From: an uncultured Methanobrevibacter sp. | Lineage (GTDB): Archaea > Methanobacteriota > Methanobacteria > Methanobacteriales > Methanobacteriaceae | Reading direction: 5' to 3' | Length of the DNA stretch: 64,000 bases | Assembly (NCBI GenBank): GCA_900314635.1 | Contig: OMVY01000005.1 | Location: 120,388 to 184,387 of the forward strand | In this document: positions 35,801-46,300 of the stretch, in pieces | Layout of the letters: every line of letters begins with the position of its first letter | Position numbering within the stretch: position 1 is the first letter of the stretch | Notes under the pieces: model-generated | Told to the model about the DNA's origin: nothing | The model's database searches: none | Seen by the model: the letters and a program-made list of their open reading frames with translations, nothing else | Translations under genes and position numbers: made by a program

Positions 35801-36849
35801 TGACCCTATTAGTAAATCAGGCAAAAGACATTGCCGAATCCCTATTCAGTTTTGACTACAATGGATTCAAGCCAAGCAATTTCAGCACTTCAAATGCATT
35901 CAACCTGTATTATGAAGGAAACACAATGTTCAATAAGGTGGAAAATATCACCGCATTAGCCAATTCAAACGAATATGTTAAAATAACATTGCTCGACCAG
36001 AAATCAAACCCTATGGCAGGCAAGGAAATCATCATTTCACTGATTGGAAAAGACAATGGTTTGAACTTCAATAGCCTCAGTCTGATTAGCGATGAAAACG
36101 GTTCTGTCTATTTTGCTTTGAACCTCATTGAAGGAAACTACAGCTTTTTAGCATCTTATAGCGGAGATTCTTTCTACAGGCATTCCAATCTGACTTTCAA
36201 TGTAAGCGTTTCAAAAAGAGAGAGCCCCCATATCATAGCAGAAGAAACCGTAATCAATAATGGCGATGAATTCAAGATCCTGCTGATTGATGATGAATAC
36301 AATCCAATACCAAACAAACTTGTAAATTTTGTAGTTTATTCAGATAAGAAAACTCTTGTCAATCATACAGCAAAAACCAATAACGAAGGAGTGGCAACAT
36401 TAACAGGATTATCCAAGATTGTTAATGGCGCTTACACTGTTTCCGTTTCATTCCATGATGACTGCTACAAGGATGCATCATTGCTTATTGGAATTACAAT
36501 CAAAAACAGCAAAGCAAGTTCTTCCCAGTCTTCAGCAGTTAAAACAAACAGTGGTTCAAAAATTACTAAAAAAGCCACTAAATTATATGTAAGCAAGAAG
36601 ACATTTAAAAAGAAGGCAAAAGTGAAAAAATTAACTGCAAAATTGAAAAGTGGCAAGAAGGTTTTAAAATCCAAGAAGGTCATATTTACTGTAAACGGCA
36701 AGAAATATGTTGCAAAAACCAATAAGAAGGGAATTGCAACTGTGAAGGTTAAATTGTCCAAAAAGAAAACATACAAGGTCAAAGTTAGATTTGCAGGAGA
36801 CAAATATTATAAAGCAAGCAAGAAAACTTCCAAGGTAGTTATTAAATAA
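32851..36849 (+). CDS. adhesin-like surface protein with papain-like (C1) peptidase domain
   Basis: 1332 aa. A Sec signal peptide (residues 1-25, FISLFLIILLVLPVSFAS) is followed by an acidic linker, a right-handed beta-helix (about 150-490), then a C1-family peptidase with a full triad: Cys515 (GSGSCWAF), His655 (SNHAVTLIGW) and Asn685 (IIKNSWGTG). A lectin-like domain (about 715-900), a DUF11-like domain, two or three Ig-like domains, and a Lys-rich Ig-like C-terminus (about 1240-1332) follow. ATG 32851 is chosen, 9 nt after GATGGAG; ATG 32836 overlaps it. Likely cell-wall-associated and able to cut peptide crosslinks or foreign proteins, which is inferred. Confidence 0.88.
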   Translation: MKTKYLFFISLFLIILLVLPVSFASTDDSASIASIDDSASYLNENNEADLKISTPLNDYETDLDNNNINTESMACSTHTQKSDGKSGDLGAAITDKETENGELGNSIASPESENLKGDIYSDYSDYINLKSEMLSYDFNLSESNTIYVNSNYDGDEELGTQLKPFKTINAAYNLFIDSSNTKTNIFLYDGTYVISKKMTLNKNLNIIGESTANTIISGNDEYEMFLISPPLSYYAISPLVNFVNLTFARGSSYYGGAVYINQSAVNFVNVKFINNTARDYISYYGQKTYPASGGAIYNDKGFVRIYNSLFEGNSASGSQDSYAGAVFNDMGEMTILNSRFINNTVNGTYGSGGAIYDYSGIMVIYNSSISGNAINSSYSLGGGICNWASHNVFIINSTIDGNQLHGNYTFGSALSNKATILEIHNTTISSNKADGICDENGTFFNLNGIVNMTDVQFINNEKGNTDNSLLMCLEDQIIISKAFDESLLVDLPSSYDLRDYGLVTPVRDQGGSGSCWAFSTIAAIESYLLKYENISYDLSENNMKNLMGIYGLNGTDWADGGNHYMSLAYLLRWSGPVNESDDPFSDWDTSSPTRLNQTKHVQDVLFIPLRLNYRDLNQIKYALMTYGALYTTMNADDSLQYEPDYYHDIIDVSNHAVTLIGWDDNYSADKFAVRPPGDGAFIIKNSWGTGHGYDGYWYVSYYDKAFAGFGMETISAMAITNVENRSNYKNIYQYDILGNTFESLGFNSHTAWMANQFLAQNNNPLTAFGLYTFGDSDYLVNITVNGVSKYVQEGIIKGAGYHTIKLLESVELAKNDIFRIAVKLTTPDSLYPIAIESKRQDYSSGAGANQNQSFISIDGVNWIDLVAYENSNNDGMSIIKFYQYMQNYNLKEANVCLKAYTSGLADVYLSIKSNSSTYKPGDLLEISITASNEGDLVRDLNISMNLDSSLKIQTFQIIKGSFNSDTGIWHLDSLDEGESTMLKLTLLVNQAKDIAESLFSFDYNGFKPSNFSTSNAFNLYYEGNTMFNKVENITALANSNEYVKITLLDQKSNPMAGKEIIISLIGKDNGLNFNSLSLISDENGSVYFALNLIEGNYSFLASYSGDSFYRHSNLTFNVSVSKRESPHIIAEETVINNGDEFKILLIDDEYNPIPNKLVNFVVYSDKKTLVNHTAKTNNEGVATLTGLSKIVNGAYTVSVSFHDDCYKDASLLIGITIKNSKASSSQSSAVKTNSGSKITKKATKLYVSKKTFKKKAKVKKLTAKLKSGKKVLKSKKVIFTVNGKKYVAKTNKKGIATVKVKLSKKKTYKVKVRFAGDKYYKASKKTSKVVIK

Positions 36850-37269
36850 CTATCTTGATTTATTTTTTTTAAAAACTTTTTTTTATTCCTCAGTTGCAAG
36901 ACATCTTTTTTAATACATACTCCAACAACTATTTTTTATACTATATAAAATAGACTACTTTTTTAAATTCGATTCCCACTAGAACGCTAATTCAAAAATC
37001 AAACTTTTTTATATTTTGCCTTGTCCAATAGCCATAATATAATGAAATTTATAATTAATATATTCGGCTTTTTTACCAGCACCATCATTTTAAATGATAG
37101 TTAAATTAATTATATCAAAGTCATGTTAAATTCTTAATTTTTTTATGGTTAAGATGTATATGCTAAAAAAAAGAAAAGAATAGAAAAACAAATAACAACT
37201 AAAAAATGAAAAATAAAAAAGGAAAAAAAACTAAAACCTATAAGTGACTATTAGAGAATTCGAATCAAC
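36850..37269. other. intergenic region between convergent adhesin genes
   Basis: 420 bp. T8 tracts right after the first gene's stop (36868-36890) probably end its transcription. The rest is AT-rich with no open frame. Confidence 0.5.
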
Positions 37270-40116
37270 TTACCTGATTTTCACTTTTCCTTTTTTGCTG
37301 ATTTTCTTGAAAGTGCTGTCTCCAAGGAATTTAACTTTGAACTTGTAAGTTTTCTTCTTGGATAACTTGACTTTTACCTTTGCAACACCCTTCTTATTGG
37401 TCTTTGCAGTGTATTTCTTTTTATTCACAATGAACACTATCTTTTTGCCCTTGATGGCCTTCTTGTTGGAAGACTTAAGGGTTGCAATGAGGTATTTCTT
37501 CTTGGATTTGACTTTATATTTCTTCTTGGCTACAGATAGTTTAACTTTCTGTGGATTGGCCTTGATCTTTGCCACAACAAAACTTCCATTGTATTTTTCA
37601 TCTCCAAGGAATGAAACTACAACAGGATAAGTTCCTTTCTTGGCAAATGCAACTTTAATAGTTGCAACGCCTTTGTCATTTGTTGTGCACTTGTAGATCT
37701 TGCCGTTTATGGAAATCAATACTTCTTTTCCAGGTAGAACATTTCCATTTGCATCATTTAGTGTGATAGAATAATTTTTGCCTGCATTCTTGCCATTGAT
37801 TTTTGTATTGACAGTAGTTGTTTTCATGTTCTTGCATGAGATTGCAGTGGATGAGCGATTGTTAGAGCTTCCATTGTCTGAATTCTGTCCAATAAATCCT
37901 CCCTTTGGAATTGAAATTCCATCCCCACTTTCAATGTTAGTAAGATTGAATTTAAATGATTTTACTCCATCAAAACTGCTGATGTTTTCAACAACTACAG
38001 GATTGCTTAATCCTAGAAGATCCCTTTCGGAATTTATCTCAAGCACGACCACGCTTTCTCCAACAACATCCTCATCAATGCCTTCCACTTTAATGCCACT
38101 TATATTTACTGAAGGAACATTTATTTCAAGGGGATTGGTTGAATTGCTTGCATTAATTAAAAGGACAATATCTCCATCATGCACTAAGAAGCGAATGTCA
38201 GCAATACCTATGCTATTAACATCCGAGCCCTCTGCAATAAAGATAGGATTTCCACCAGCAGATGTTATTGTTGCATATTCATTACCCACAAAAGTCAGAT
38301 TCTTGTTGATTACGACATTGGAGACATTATCTATACTGCAGCTTGACAAGTTGATGACATCTCCACTATTAGCATTTTCAATCATGCTTGTTAAATCTTC
38401 TGAACTTAAATTGGAAATGATTTCCTTTGTATTGAATTCAATGCTTTGATTATCTATTGTTGCTGTTATAAGATTATCTTTTGTTTGTGAGGATAATAAT
38501 ACAAGAACCTCATTATCCTTCAGAATGCCTTCAGACTGATTCAAAATGCCATTGCTTGATGTTATGGAGAATTGATGCTCAAATGGATAATAATTATCCA
38601 AAATAAGACTTCCGTCATTATAATGATTTAAAAGCAATTTAACATTATAATCACAACTCATTTTATCGGAAAGCTCTACTAGAAGTTCCATTACAATCCA
38701 TTTTCTGATTGTGATCTTATCCAGTACAGGAGCATTATTCTCTCCCCACCAGTTTCCTTCCAGATAGATTTTTCCTCCATTCGGATAGTAGACAGTTGTA
38801 TCCTTGTATATTGACATGTTCTTTGAGTTATCCTTGTTGTTGAAGATGAAGGAATTTGTGATGTTTAAATCCACATTCCTATCAAGAATGGCTCCACCTC
38901 CACGGGTGTTGACAGCAGTGTTGTTTACGAATTCACTGTTGATGATGGTTATGCTTCCAACTCTTCCATCAGTTTTGCCTATTAGGTTGAGAGCTCCTCC
39001 ACCATAGTTGGAAACTGTTCCTGTAGCCTTGTTTGCAATAAAGCTGACATTGTTCATGAAGAAATCGCCCTCGGAGTTTTGAAGGAATATTGCTCCTCCA
39101 GACAAAGCCTTGTTTCCTATGAACCGGCTGTCTGAAATGGATTTATAACCATCGGCATACTGCATGTATATGGCACCACCACCAAATGTATTTCCATTTG
39201 CAGTATTGCTCCTGAACTCACAGCCTGAAATATTCAAGCTTGGAGGATATTCAAGATTGGAGTAGTATCCATCCATATAAATCACTCCTCCATTGCCTCC
39301 ACTGTTAGTAGGGTCGACAATATTATTGGAAAAGCTGGAATTGACCAGATTCAGATTGCCGACAGAGTAAATAACACCCCCATTATAATTTTTTACATAG
39401 CAATCTGAAGCATTGATGTTTTCCAAAGTAAGATTGCCCATGTTGGTGAATGCTCCTCCGGAACTGCCTGTATTTACCCCATTGACGATACTCAGATTCC
39501 TAATTGTCAAGTTGGAATAGTAAATGGAGAACATTCCTCCTGTATATCCCATACCATCAAATATGGTTTTTCCAATGCCTGAGCCTTCTATGGTCAGATA
39601 AGTATAATCCAGATCTACATTGTAGACTTCATATTTTCCTTCCAAAACAAAAATCCTATGACATCCTGTTTCATTATTGACAGCCAGTTCTATAGCTTTT
39701 GAGATAGTTCCGACAGGACTTTCCATTGACCCGTCATTGGCATCATTTCCATTTTTAGACACATAAATACATTCCTCACTATCCTTGAGGATTTCATCAT
39801 TTGATGCTTGAATTGAATCCGGACCCTCATTAAGAGCACCATTTGATACAAGAAGTGAATCCATATTCCCAATAATCAAATCATCATCTTGACTGGAAAT
39901 AGACTCGGACAAGTCATCATCGGCATCATTGAGAGATTCAACACTTGAAGAAACTGAATCAATGGACTGGTGTGAAACGGATACATCATCAATACTCAAA
40001 TCTGCAGTGCCGCCCTCACTGAATCCACTCAAATCTGCAGCGCCTACTGAATTGAATCCCAAAATCAATATGGATAAAAGCAATAACAATATTAGAAATC
40101 TCTTATTTAATTTCAA
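37270..40116 (-). CDS. adhesin-like surface protein
   Basis: 948 aa. TTG start, 5 nt after GAGGTG. Signal peptide (FLILLLLLSILILGFNSVGA), a Ser/Asp-rich linker to about residue 115, then YVSKNGNDANDG opening a beta-helix with repeated GGAIY/GG.F units (to about 470). A second helix-forming region (about 570-700), then two or three Ig-like domains ending in a very basic Lys-rich domain. There is no C-terminal membrane helix, so the basic domain may hold it to the anionic pseudomurein wall (inference). The last 190 residues are nearly identical to those of the 40380-48812 protein. Confidence 0.88.
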   Translation of the reverse strand: MKLNKRFLILLLLLSILILGFNSVGAADLSGFSEGGTADLSIDDVSVSHQSIDSVSSSVESLNDADDDLSESISSQDDDLIIGNMDSLLVSNGALNEGPDSIQASNDEILKDSEECIYVSKNGNDANDGSMESPVGTISKAIELAVNNETGCHRIFVLEGKYEVYNVDLDYTYLTIEGSGIGKTIFDGMGYTGGMFSIYYSNLTIRNLSIVNGVNTGSSGGAFTNMGNLTLENINASDCYVKNYNGGVIYSVGNLNLVNSSFSNNIVDPTNSGGNGGVIYMDGYYSNLEYPPSLNISGCEFRSNTANGNTFGGGAIYMQYADGYKSISDSRFIGNKALSGGAIFLQNSEGDFFMNNVSFIANKATGTVSNYGGGALNLIGKTDGRVGSITIINSEFVNNTAVNTRGGGAILDRNVDLNITNSFIFNNKDNSKNMSIYKDTTVYYPNGGKIYLEGNWWGENNAPVLDKITIRKWIVMELLVELSDKMSCDYNVKLLLNHYNDGSLILDNYYPFEHQFSITSSNGILNQSEGILKDNEVLVLLSSQTKDNLITATIDNQSIEFNTKEIISNLSSEDLTSMIENANSGDVINLSSCSIDNVSNVVINKNLTFVGNEYATITSAGGNPIFIAEGSDVNSIGIADIRFLVHDGDIVLLINASNSTNPLEINVPSVNISGIKVEGIDEDVVGESVVVLEINSERDLLGLSNPVVVENISSFDGVKSFKFNLTNIESGDGISIPKGGFIGQNSDNGSSNNRSSTAISCKNMKTTTVNTKINGKNAGKNYSITLNDANGNVLPGKEVLISINGKIYKCTTNDKGVATIKVAFAKKGTYPVVVSFLGDEKYNGSFVVAKIKANPQKVKLSVAKKKYKVKSKKKYLIATLKSSNKKAIKGKKIVFIVNKKKYTAKTNKKGVAKVKVKLSKKKTYKFKVKFLGDSTFKKISKKGKVKIR
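37275..37845 (-). repeat. 3' repeat shared with the giant adhesin gene (copy 1)
   Basis: The last 560 or so bases of this gene are nearly identical by eye, with scattered third-position changes, to 40385-40950. Both copies are in the same orientation about 3.1 kb apart. They encode the Lys-rich wall-binding-type domains. Confidence 0.85.
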
Positions 40117-40340
40117 TCTTACACCTCTTTTTAAATATAATTAATTTTCAAATTAAATTTTAAAATTCTAGCAACAAAATAATAGCCAAACTTAAATTCA
40201 ACAAATCGACAAAATTTCTAAAATCCAACTAAATTTACAAATAATTTTAAATTCGAGATATCATTGGAATTTAATCCTATTGAAGAATGTGATTGCTGAA
40301 ATTTTAAAATTCAATCTCAAAATAAAAAAACAGGATGGAA

Positions 40341-40357
40341 AATAGTTAAAAACTATT
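40341..40357 (-). terminator. terminator of the giant adhesin gene
   Basis: AATAGTT-AAA-AACTATT (40341-40357) lies 23 bases past the stop; on the minus strand a short spacer then T7 follows. Confidence 0.6.
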
Positions 40358-40379
40358 AACCATTCCATTTAAAAATTTT

Positions 40380-43300
40380 CTATTTTATTTTCACTTTTCC
40401 CTTTTTGCTGATTTTCTTGAAAGTACTGTCTCCAAGGAACTTTACTTTGAACTTGTAAGTTTTCTTCTTGGATAACTTGACTTTTACCTTTGCAACACCT
40501 TTCTTATTGGTCTTTGCAGTATATTTCTTCTTGTTCACAATGAATACCAGTTTTTTGCCCTTGATAGCCTTCTTGTTGGAAGACTTGAGGGTTGCAACGA
40601 GGTATTTCTTCTTGGATTTGACTTTGTACTTCTTCTTGGCTACAGTCAGCTTGACTTTCTGTGGATTGACCTTGATCTTTGCCACAACAAAGCTTCCATT
40701 GTATTTTTCATCTCCAAGGAATGAAACTACAACTGGATAAGTTCCTTTCTTGGCAAGTGCGACTTTAATAGTTGCAACGCCTTTGTCATTTGTTGTGCAT
40801 TTGTAGATCTTGCCGTTGAAGGAAATCAATACTTGTTTTCCTGCCAGGACATTTCCTTTACTGTCTTTCAAGGTTATAGAGTAGTTCTTACCCGCCTTCT
40901 TACCATTGATCTTGGTATTGACAGTAGTGGTTTTCATGCCTTTAGCTACGATTGTAGTAGCAAGCTTGGCAGTTGATCCGTCGCTTGAACCATTGGTATT
41001 GATGTTTCCGCCTTGTGGAATGTTGATTCCATTGCCATCATCCAATCCTGCAATTTCAAAGTCGAATGCTTTAGCGCCTTCAGGCAAATTATTGTCCTTG
41101 ATGCTTATTGGGTTGGAAGGAGCAAGAACTCCTCTTTCAGATTCAAGTTCGAACAAGGTAATTGAAGATGGTACAACATTTTCATTTGCAGGACTTACAG
41201 TGTTGTTTACAAGTTCAATAGCAGGGTTTACAATGGACAGGTCATCAGTGCCGTTGGCAGCAACAGCCCTGACCAGCACATCACCGTTGTTTGCTATGAA
41301 TTCAACTCCGCTGATGCTTACATTGCTTACATTGGATGGAATGTTGAATACAGGAGTTCCATTTCCAGCAGTTGCAATGGTCACATTGTCTCCAACAATT
41401 GCAATGTCCTTTGTGATGTTAATGCCTGCGACATTTGCAAATTCCATATTGCTTAAGTTCAATACTCCTCCTTCAGGAGTTTCATCAATGAGTTTTTGAA
41501 GATCTTCAGCTGTTTTTGGAGCTTCTTTCACAATTATCTTGGTTGCTGCATTGGAAGCTTCATATTGGCCGTCCTTTTCAAAGATGATTTCCGCATTGTA
41601 AGTTCCTACAGGAACTGAACTTAAATCAATTTCCGCAATACCTTCCGCATTTGTAGTGGCTGTCAATGTAATTTCATCATTCACTTTCACACTAATCAGC
41701 TTGCCTTCTAAAGGACTGCCCTCAGCAGTCAAGACAACATTCAAGCTTCCGGAACCTGCAGTAACTGTGATTTCCTCATCCACAGCAATGTTAGTGCTGA
41801 TTGATTTGACAACATTGAATTCTATGCCGACTTCCGCATTGGAAGATCCCACATCAATCTTGTTCTGTCCTTCAACTGCAGTGTAAGTGGATTGGGCAAC
41901 CAAGCCGCTTGTCTCTACAGTGGTTTTATCCAGACTGCCTGTAAGGGAATTGAAATCTACGATTAATTCCTGTGCAAGTTTGGTGTCAAGCTCTTTGATT
42001 TCACTTGTAGTGCTGTCAAGATAGTGGTTGAAATCTACAGTGATTGGAACTTCAGCGCCTATTTTAATATCAGAAGTTTCAGCAGCCACATTCATGACAA
42101 TCCAGTTGGAGCAGTCCACTTCAGCACAGTCGACTTCGTCGTCGTAGTCGTCCTCGTATGTGCCGTATCCAGTTAATGACTTAGGATTCTCATTGGTTCC
42201 CCACCAGTTGAATTGAGCGTTTACAACATTGTCTTCTCCATCATTGAAGACGAGTTTGCCAGTAGTGTTGGTGAGCAGGATGCAGTAGTTTACAGTAGCT
42301 TTATTGCCATTATAGATTGCATCACCATCATATCCGCTTCCTGCAGAGTTGTTGATGAATTCAGATCTTGTAATGGTTGCATCTCCTCTGAAGCCTATGT
42401 AAATAGCTCCACCATCTCTGAATGCATTGTTATTGATGAATACTGATTCAGTAACATCCAATTTGGCAGATGCACGAATGGCTCCACCATAGGATACTGT
42501 ATTGGTGTTGTTGATAAATTCTGAGCCTTTTACAGTGATGTTTGCATCAGTACTTCCTACCACAATACCTTGTCTTGCCTTGTTGTTATAGAATTTGGAA
42601 TTTTCTATAATTACATTAGCCTTGCCGCTTGAGACATATACAATTCCATAATCTGAAGTGGATGCAGTAACTTCATTATCCTTGAATAATGTGTTGTTGA
42701 CGATAATTGTTGCATCACCGGAAGTTTGGATTACATCTCCACCATTGTGGCCGGATACTTCACTGTCCTTGATGGTTAAGTTTCCATAGGTAGTGATTAA
42801 ATCTCCTGCTCCAGGGTTGTTGACTATGGTTACATTGTCCAATACGGTTTCTTTTGCAAAGGAATATACTGCTGCACCATATCCATTGTTTGCACCTGTA
42901 AGTGTTACGTTTGCAAGTGAGAATTTAGCGACATCCGCGCCGTAGTTCATGTAGAATAATCTTCCTTGACCTTCACCATCAATTACAACATCTCCTTCAC
43001 CTACAATTTCTAAATCTTTAGTGATTAAGTAATCTGTTCCTTTATAGGTTCCTTCCTTGATTACTATCTGGCCGGAACCGGTTTCAGCAGTTGCAATTGC
43101 AATTGCTTTTGCAATGCTTGCTACAGGAGCTTCTGCAGAACCGTTGTTTCTGTCAGATCCATCAGGGGATACGTAAACGATTCCGGTGTAAGGTTCAGGG
43201 ATTTCTCCAACAAATATGATATCTTTAGTTGCTTGAGCACATGTTGCAGTTACTTTTGCATTGTAATCGCTTGCAGTGAACACTGCATCTGCGCTTGCAC

Positions 43301-46300
43301 CGTTATTTACAGTTAAGGTTTCAGGACTTGCAGTACCATTTTCTGCAGTAAATGTTACAGTGTATGCGTCCTTAGGAATTGCTCCACCAGTCAATTCTTC
43401 GATTTCACCAGCGGAGGTCATTACATGATTAAAGTCAACAGTCAATTTTACTTCATCACCAGGAATGACATCAGTAGCGTTTGATGCCACATTCATGATA
43501 ACCCAATTGTCCATTGTAATGTTTGTACCATTTACTAAAGCGCTTGGGTCATTGGTTCCCCACCAGTTGTTGTTAACAACTGCCATTCCTTGGCCGTATA
43601 CAGCATCATATCCAGTAGAAGTTACTGTTTCAAGGTTGTGTTCATTCACTATTGAAGAGTATGAAATTTCAACAGTTGATTTATCCACATAAACAGCTGC
43701 GGCCTTTTCGCTTAATCCAACATTATTTTCTATAATTGTGTTGGTAATGGTTGCAGTTGTAATTGGTTGACCTTTTACACCTTCAACTTTAATTGCTGCA
43801 GATTGTTTTGAAGCATTGTTGTCTGTGAAAATACAGTTATCGACAGTTGCTGTACAGTTATACAATTCTAATGCGCCAGGATAGTATTTTGCACCATTAT
43901 GGGTGAAATTGCTGTTTTCAATAGTGATGGTATTTGCCATCAAGTATCCTGCACCACCATTGTTTCCGAAGTTGTCGCTGAATGAAGTGTTGTTGATTAC
44001 CAAATCAAGAGCGCCTTCATAAGCGGAATAGGTAACAGCTAACGCTCCAGCCCAACCGGAAGCGTTGTTTTTAGTGAAAACAGAATTGTTGATTACTAAT
44101 TTACCATCAAGATAGGTAGCGTAAACAGCTCCACCTTGACTGGTAGCTTCCAATTTTTCAAAGACACAGTTGTCGATAGTTACATCAACTTCCACTAAAG
44201 CGCTACGTGAACCTTCAATGTCAATAGCTGCACCGTATTTAGCTTTGTTGTTAGTGAATTTGATGTTTTCAATGACAACAGCCTGACTGGTTTTGATTAT
44301 GAACATGCTGGATGTTCCTAATCCTGTACCGTCGATTACAACATTTTCTCCTCCAGTGATTTCAATTGGAATTTCACTGTTGATTGTAATGTTGTTTTCG
44401 TTATAGGTTCCTTCCTTAATTATGATTTGACCGGATCCTGCTTGTGCAAGTTCAACTGCTTTTGCAATTGTTGCTACAGGAGTGTCTTCTGCACCATTAT
44501 TGGAATCAGAACCGTCTTTGGATACATAAATAGGACCAGTGTAAGGTTCAGCAACCATTATGACAACAGGCACTGCAGCATTGGAATCAGAGTTGACTGA
44601 AACGATGTTTTCTCCACCGAACTCAGGAGTGAATACCAATTTAGCCTCCAGGCCTTCTGTGGTTACAGGATTTGCTGCAAATGTACCATTGTTGCTGCTT
44701 GCATAAACAGTTATTTCAGGCAAGCTGCCTGTGAAGTCGCCAATAGTTCCTTCAGTATTATTTGTATGCTTGAAGTCAATGCTTATTTCAACTGCATCTC
44801 CTATTGAAGCATCTTCAACCAATACAGGTGTGACAGTCATGATCACCCATGATTGAGGAGCGAATCCGCTGACTACAGAGCTTGCATTGTTTGTTCCAAA
44901 CCAGTTGTCTGATGCAGTTATGCTTGCGCCATTAGCTGATTTTACAAGATACTTGTCATCTGCAGGTGCAGAGAATACATTGCCTGTGAGAGTCATGTCT
45001 CCGCCAGTATAAATTTCAGCTGTGTCTCCATCTTCAGACACACCGCCACTGAATACTGAGTTGGTGATTGAACCGCCTTTAGAAGCATAGACAGCAGCTC
45101 CATCCTTATAGGATTTGCTGTTTTTGAAAGTGGAATTGTCAATATTGAGTGCCACTTGAGAGTGTACAGCTCCACCATATCCGAAATTGTTTCCATCCAG
45201 CAATGCAGTGCAGTTTTCAAAGTTTGAACCGATAATGGTTAAGCTTCCAGTATCACTAGCGCCAGAGTAAACTGCTCCTCTAACAGCTCCAATATTGGTG
45301 AAGTTAGAGTTTTCAATTACTACAACAGTGTTTCCAGTGCTTTCGATTGCACCATTACAGGAAGTACTGGTATTTGCTGCATTGTTTTCAAATACTGTAT
45401 TGTTGATGGTTAAAGTTCCGCCGTTATTATAAATCAAAGAGGAAATAGGACCATTGTTTGAAATGTTGGAATCCTTAATGGTTAATTTTCCTTTGCTTAC
45501 CATAAGAGCAGATCCGCTCCAACCGTTAGCATAACAATCGCTAATGGTTACATTGTCCAATACAACATCAGCAGAGTAGTAGTTGTACAATACAGCACCA
45601 TAGTTCTGGTTAGCTTTGGTGATTTCCACATTCTTGAGTTCAAAGCTGGATACACCTTCGGAAATGGTAAACATTTTTGCAGTTACATTGTTTGCATCGA
45701 TTACAACATTTCCAATACCAGTGATTGTCAAGTCTTTGCTTACTGTGAAATTGGTTTCAGTATAGGTACCTTCATTGATGAAAATCTTGCCTGTGTTTTC
45801 ATTTGCAAGTTCAATTGCCTTTGCAATTGTAGCTACAGGAGCATCTTCGCTACCATCGTTTTCATCATTTCCATCCTTGGATACATAAACATCATGTGGA
45901 GGAACTGGAATGTTTACTGCAATAGCTACAGGAACGGTTGCTCCGCTTGATGCAATGTTTACAGTATCCTCGCCACCGGCAACAGCAGTGTAGACAAAGC
46001 TTGCTTGGCCATTTTCGGTAATGGCTTCTGCCTTATCTAAATTTCCACTGCTTGCAGCAGCAGTTACTTTAAGTTCAGGGATTTTGTCAGCCAGTTCGCT
46101 TACAGCAGTGCCGTCAGTATAATGGTTGAAGTCAACTGTGATTGGAACAGTAGCGCCTATTTCAATGTTTTCCGCACTAGCAGGCTCCACATTCATGATA
46201 ACCCAGTTGTCCACACTTGCATCAGCCATAGCAGTGTTAGGGTTGTCATTTGATCCCCACCAGTTGTAGTTAGCTACGACATTTTTAGTGTAAGTACTTG

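Noticed and set aside
37778..38449. A long plus-strand open frame opposite the 948-aa adhesin
   Set aside because: It is antisense to a strongly supported coding frame. Its hydrophobic, Ser/Leu-rich product is what antisense of Asn/Ser/Lys codons gives.
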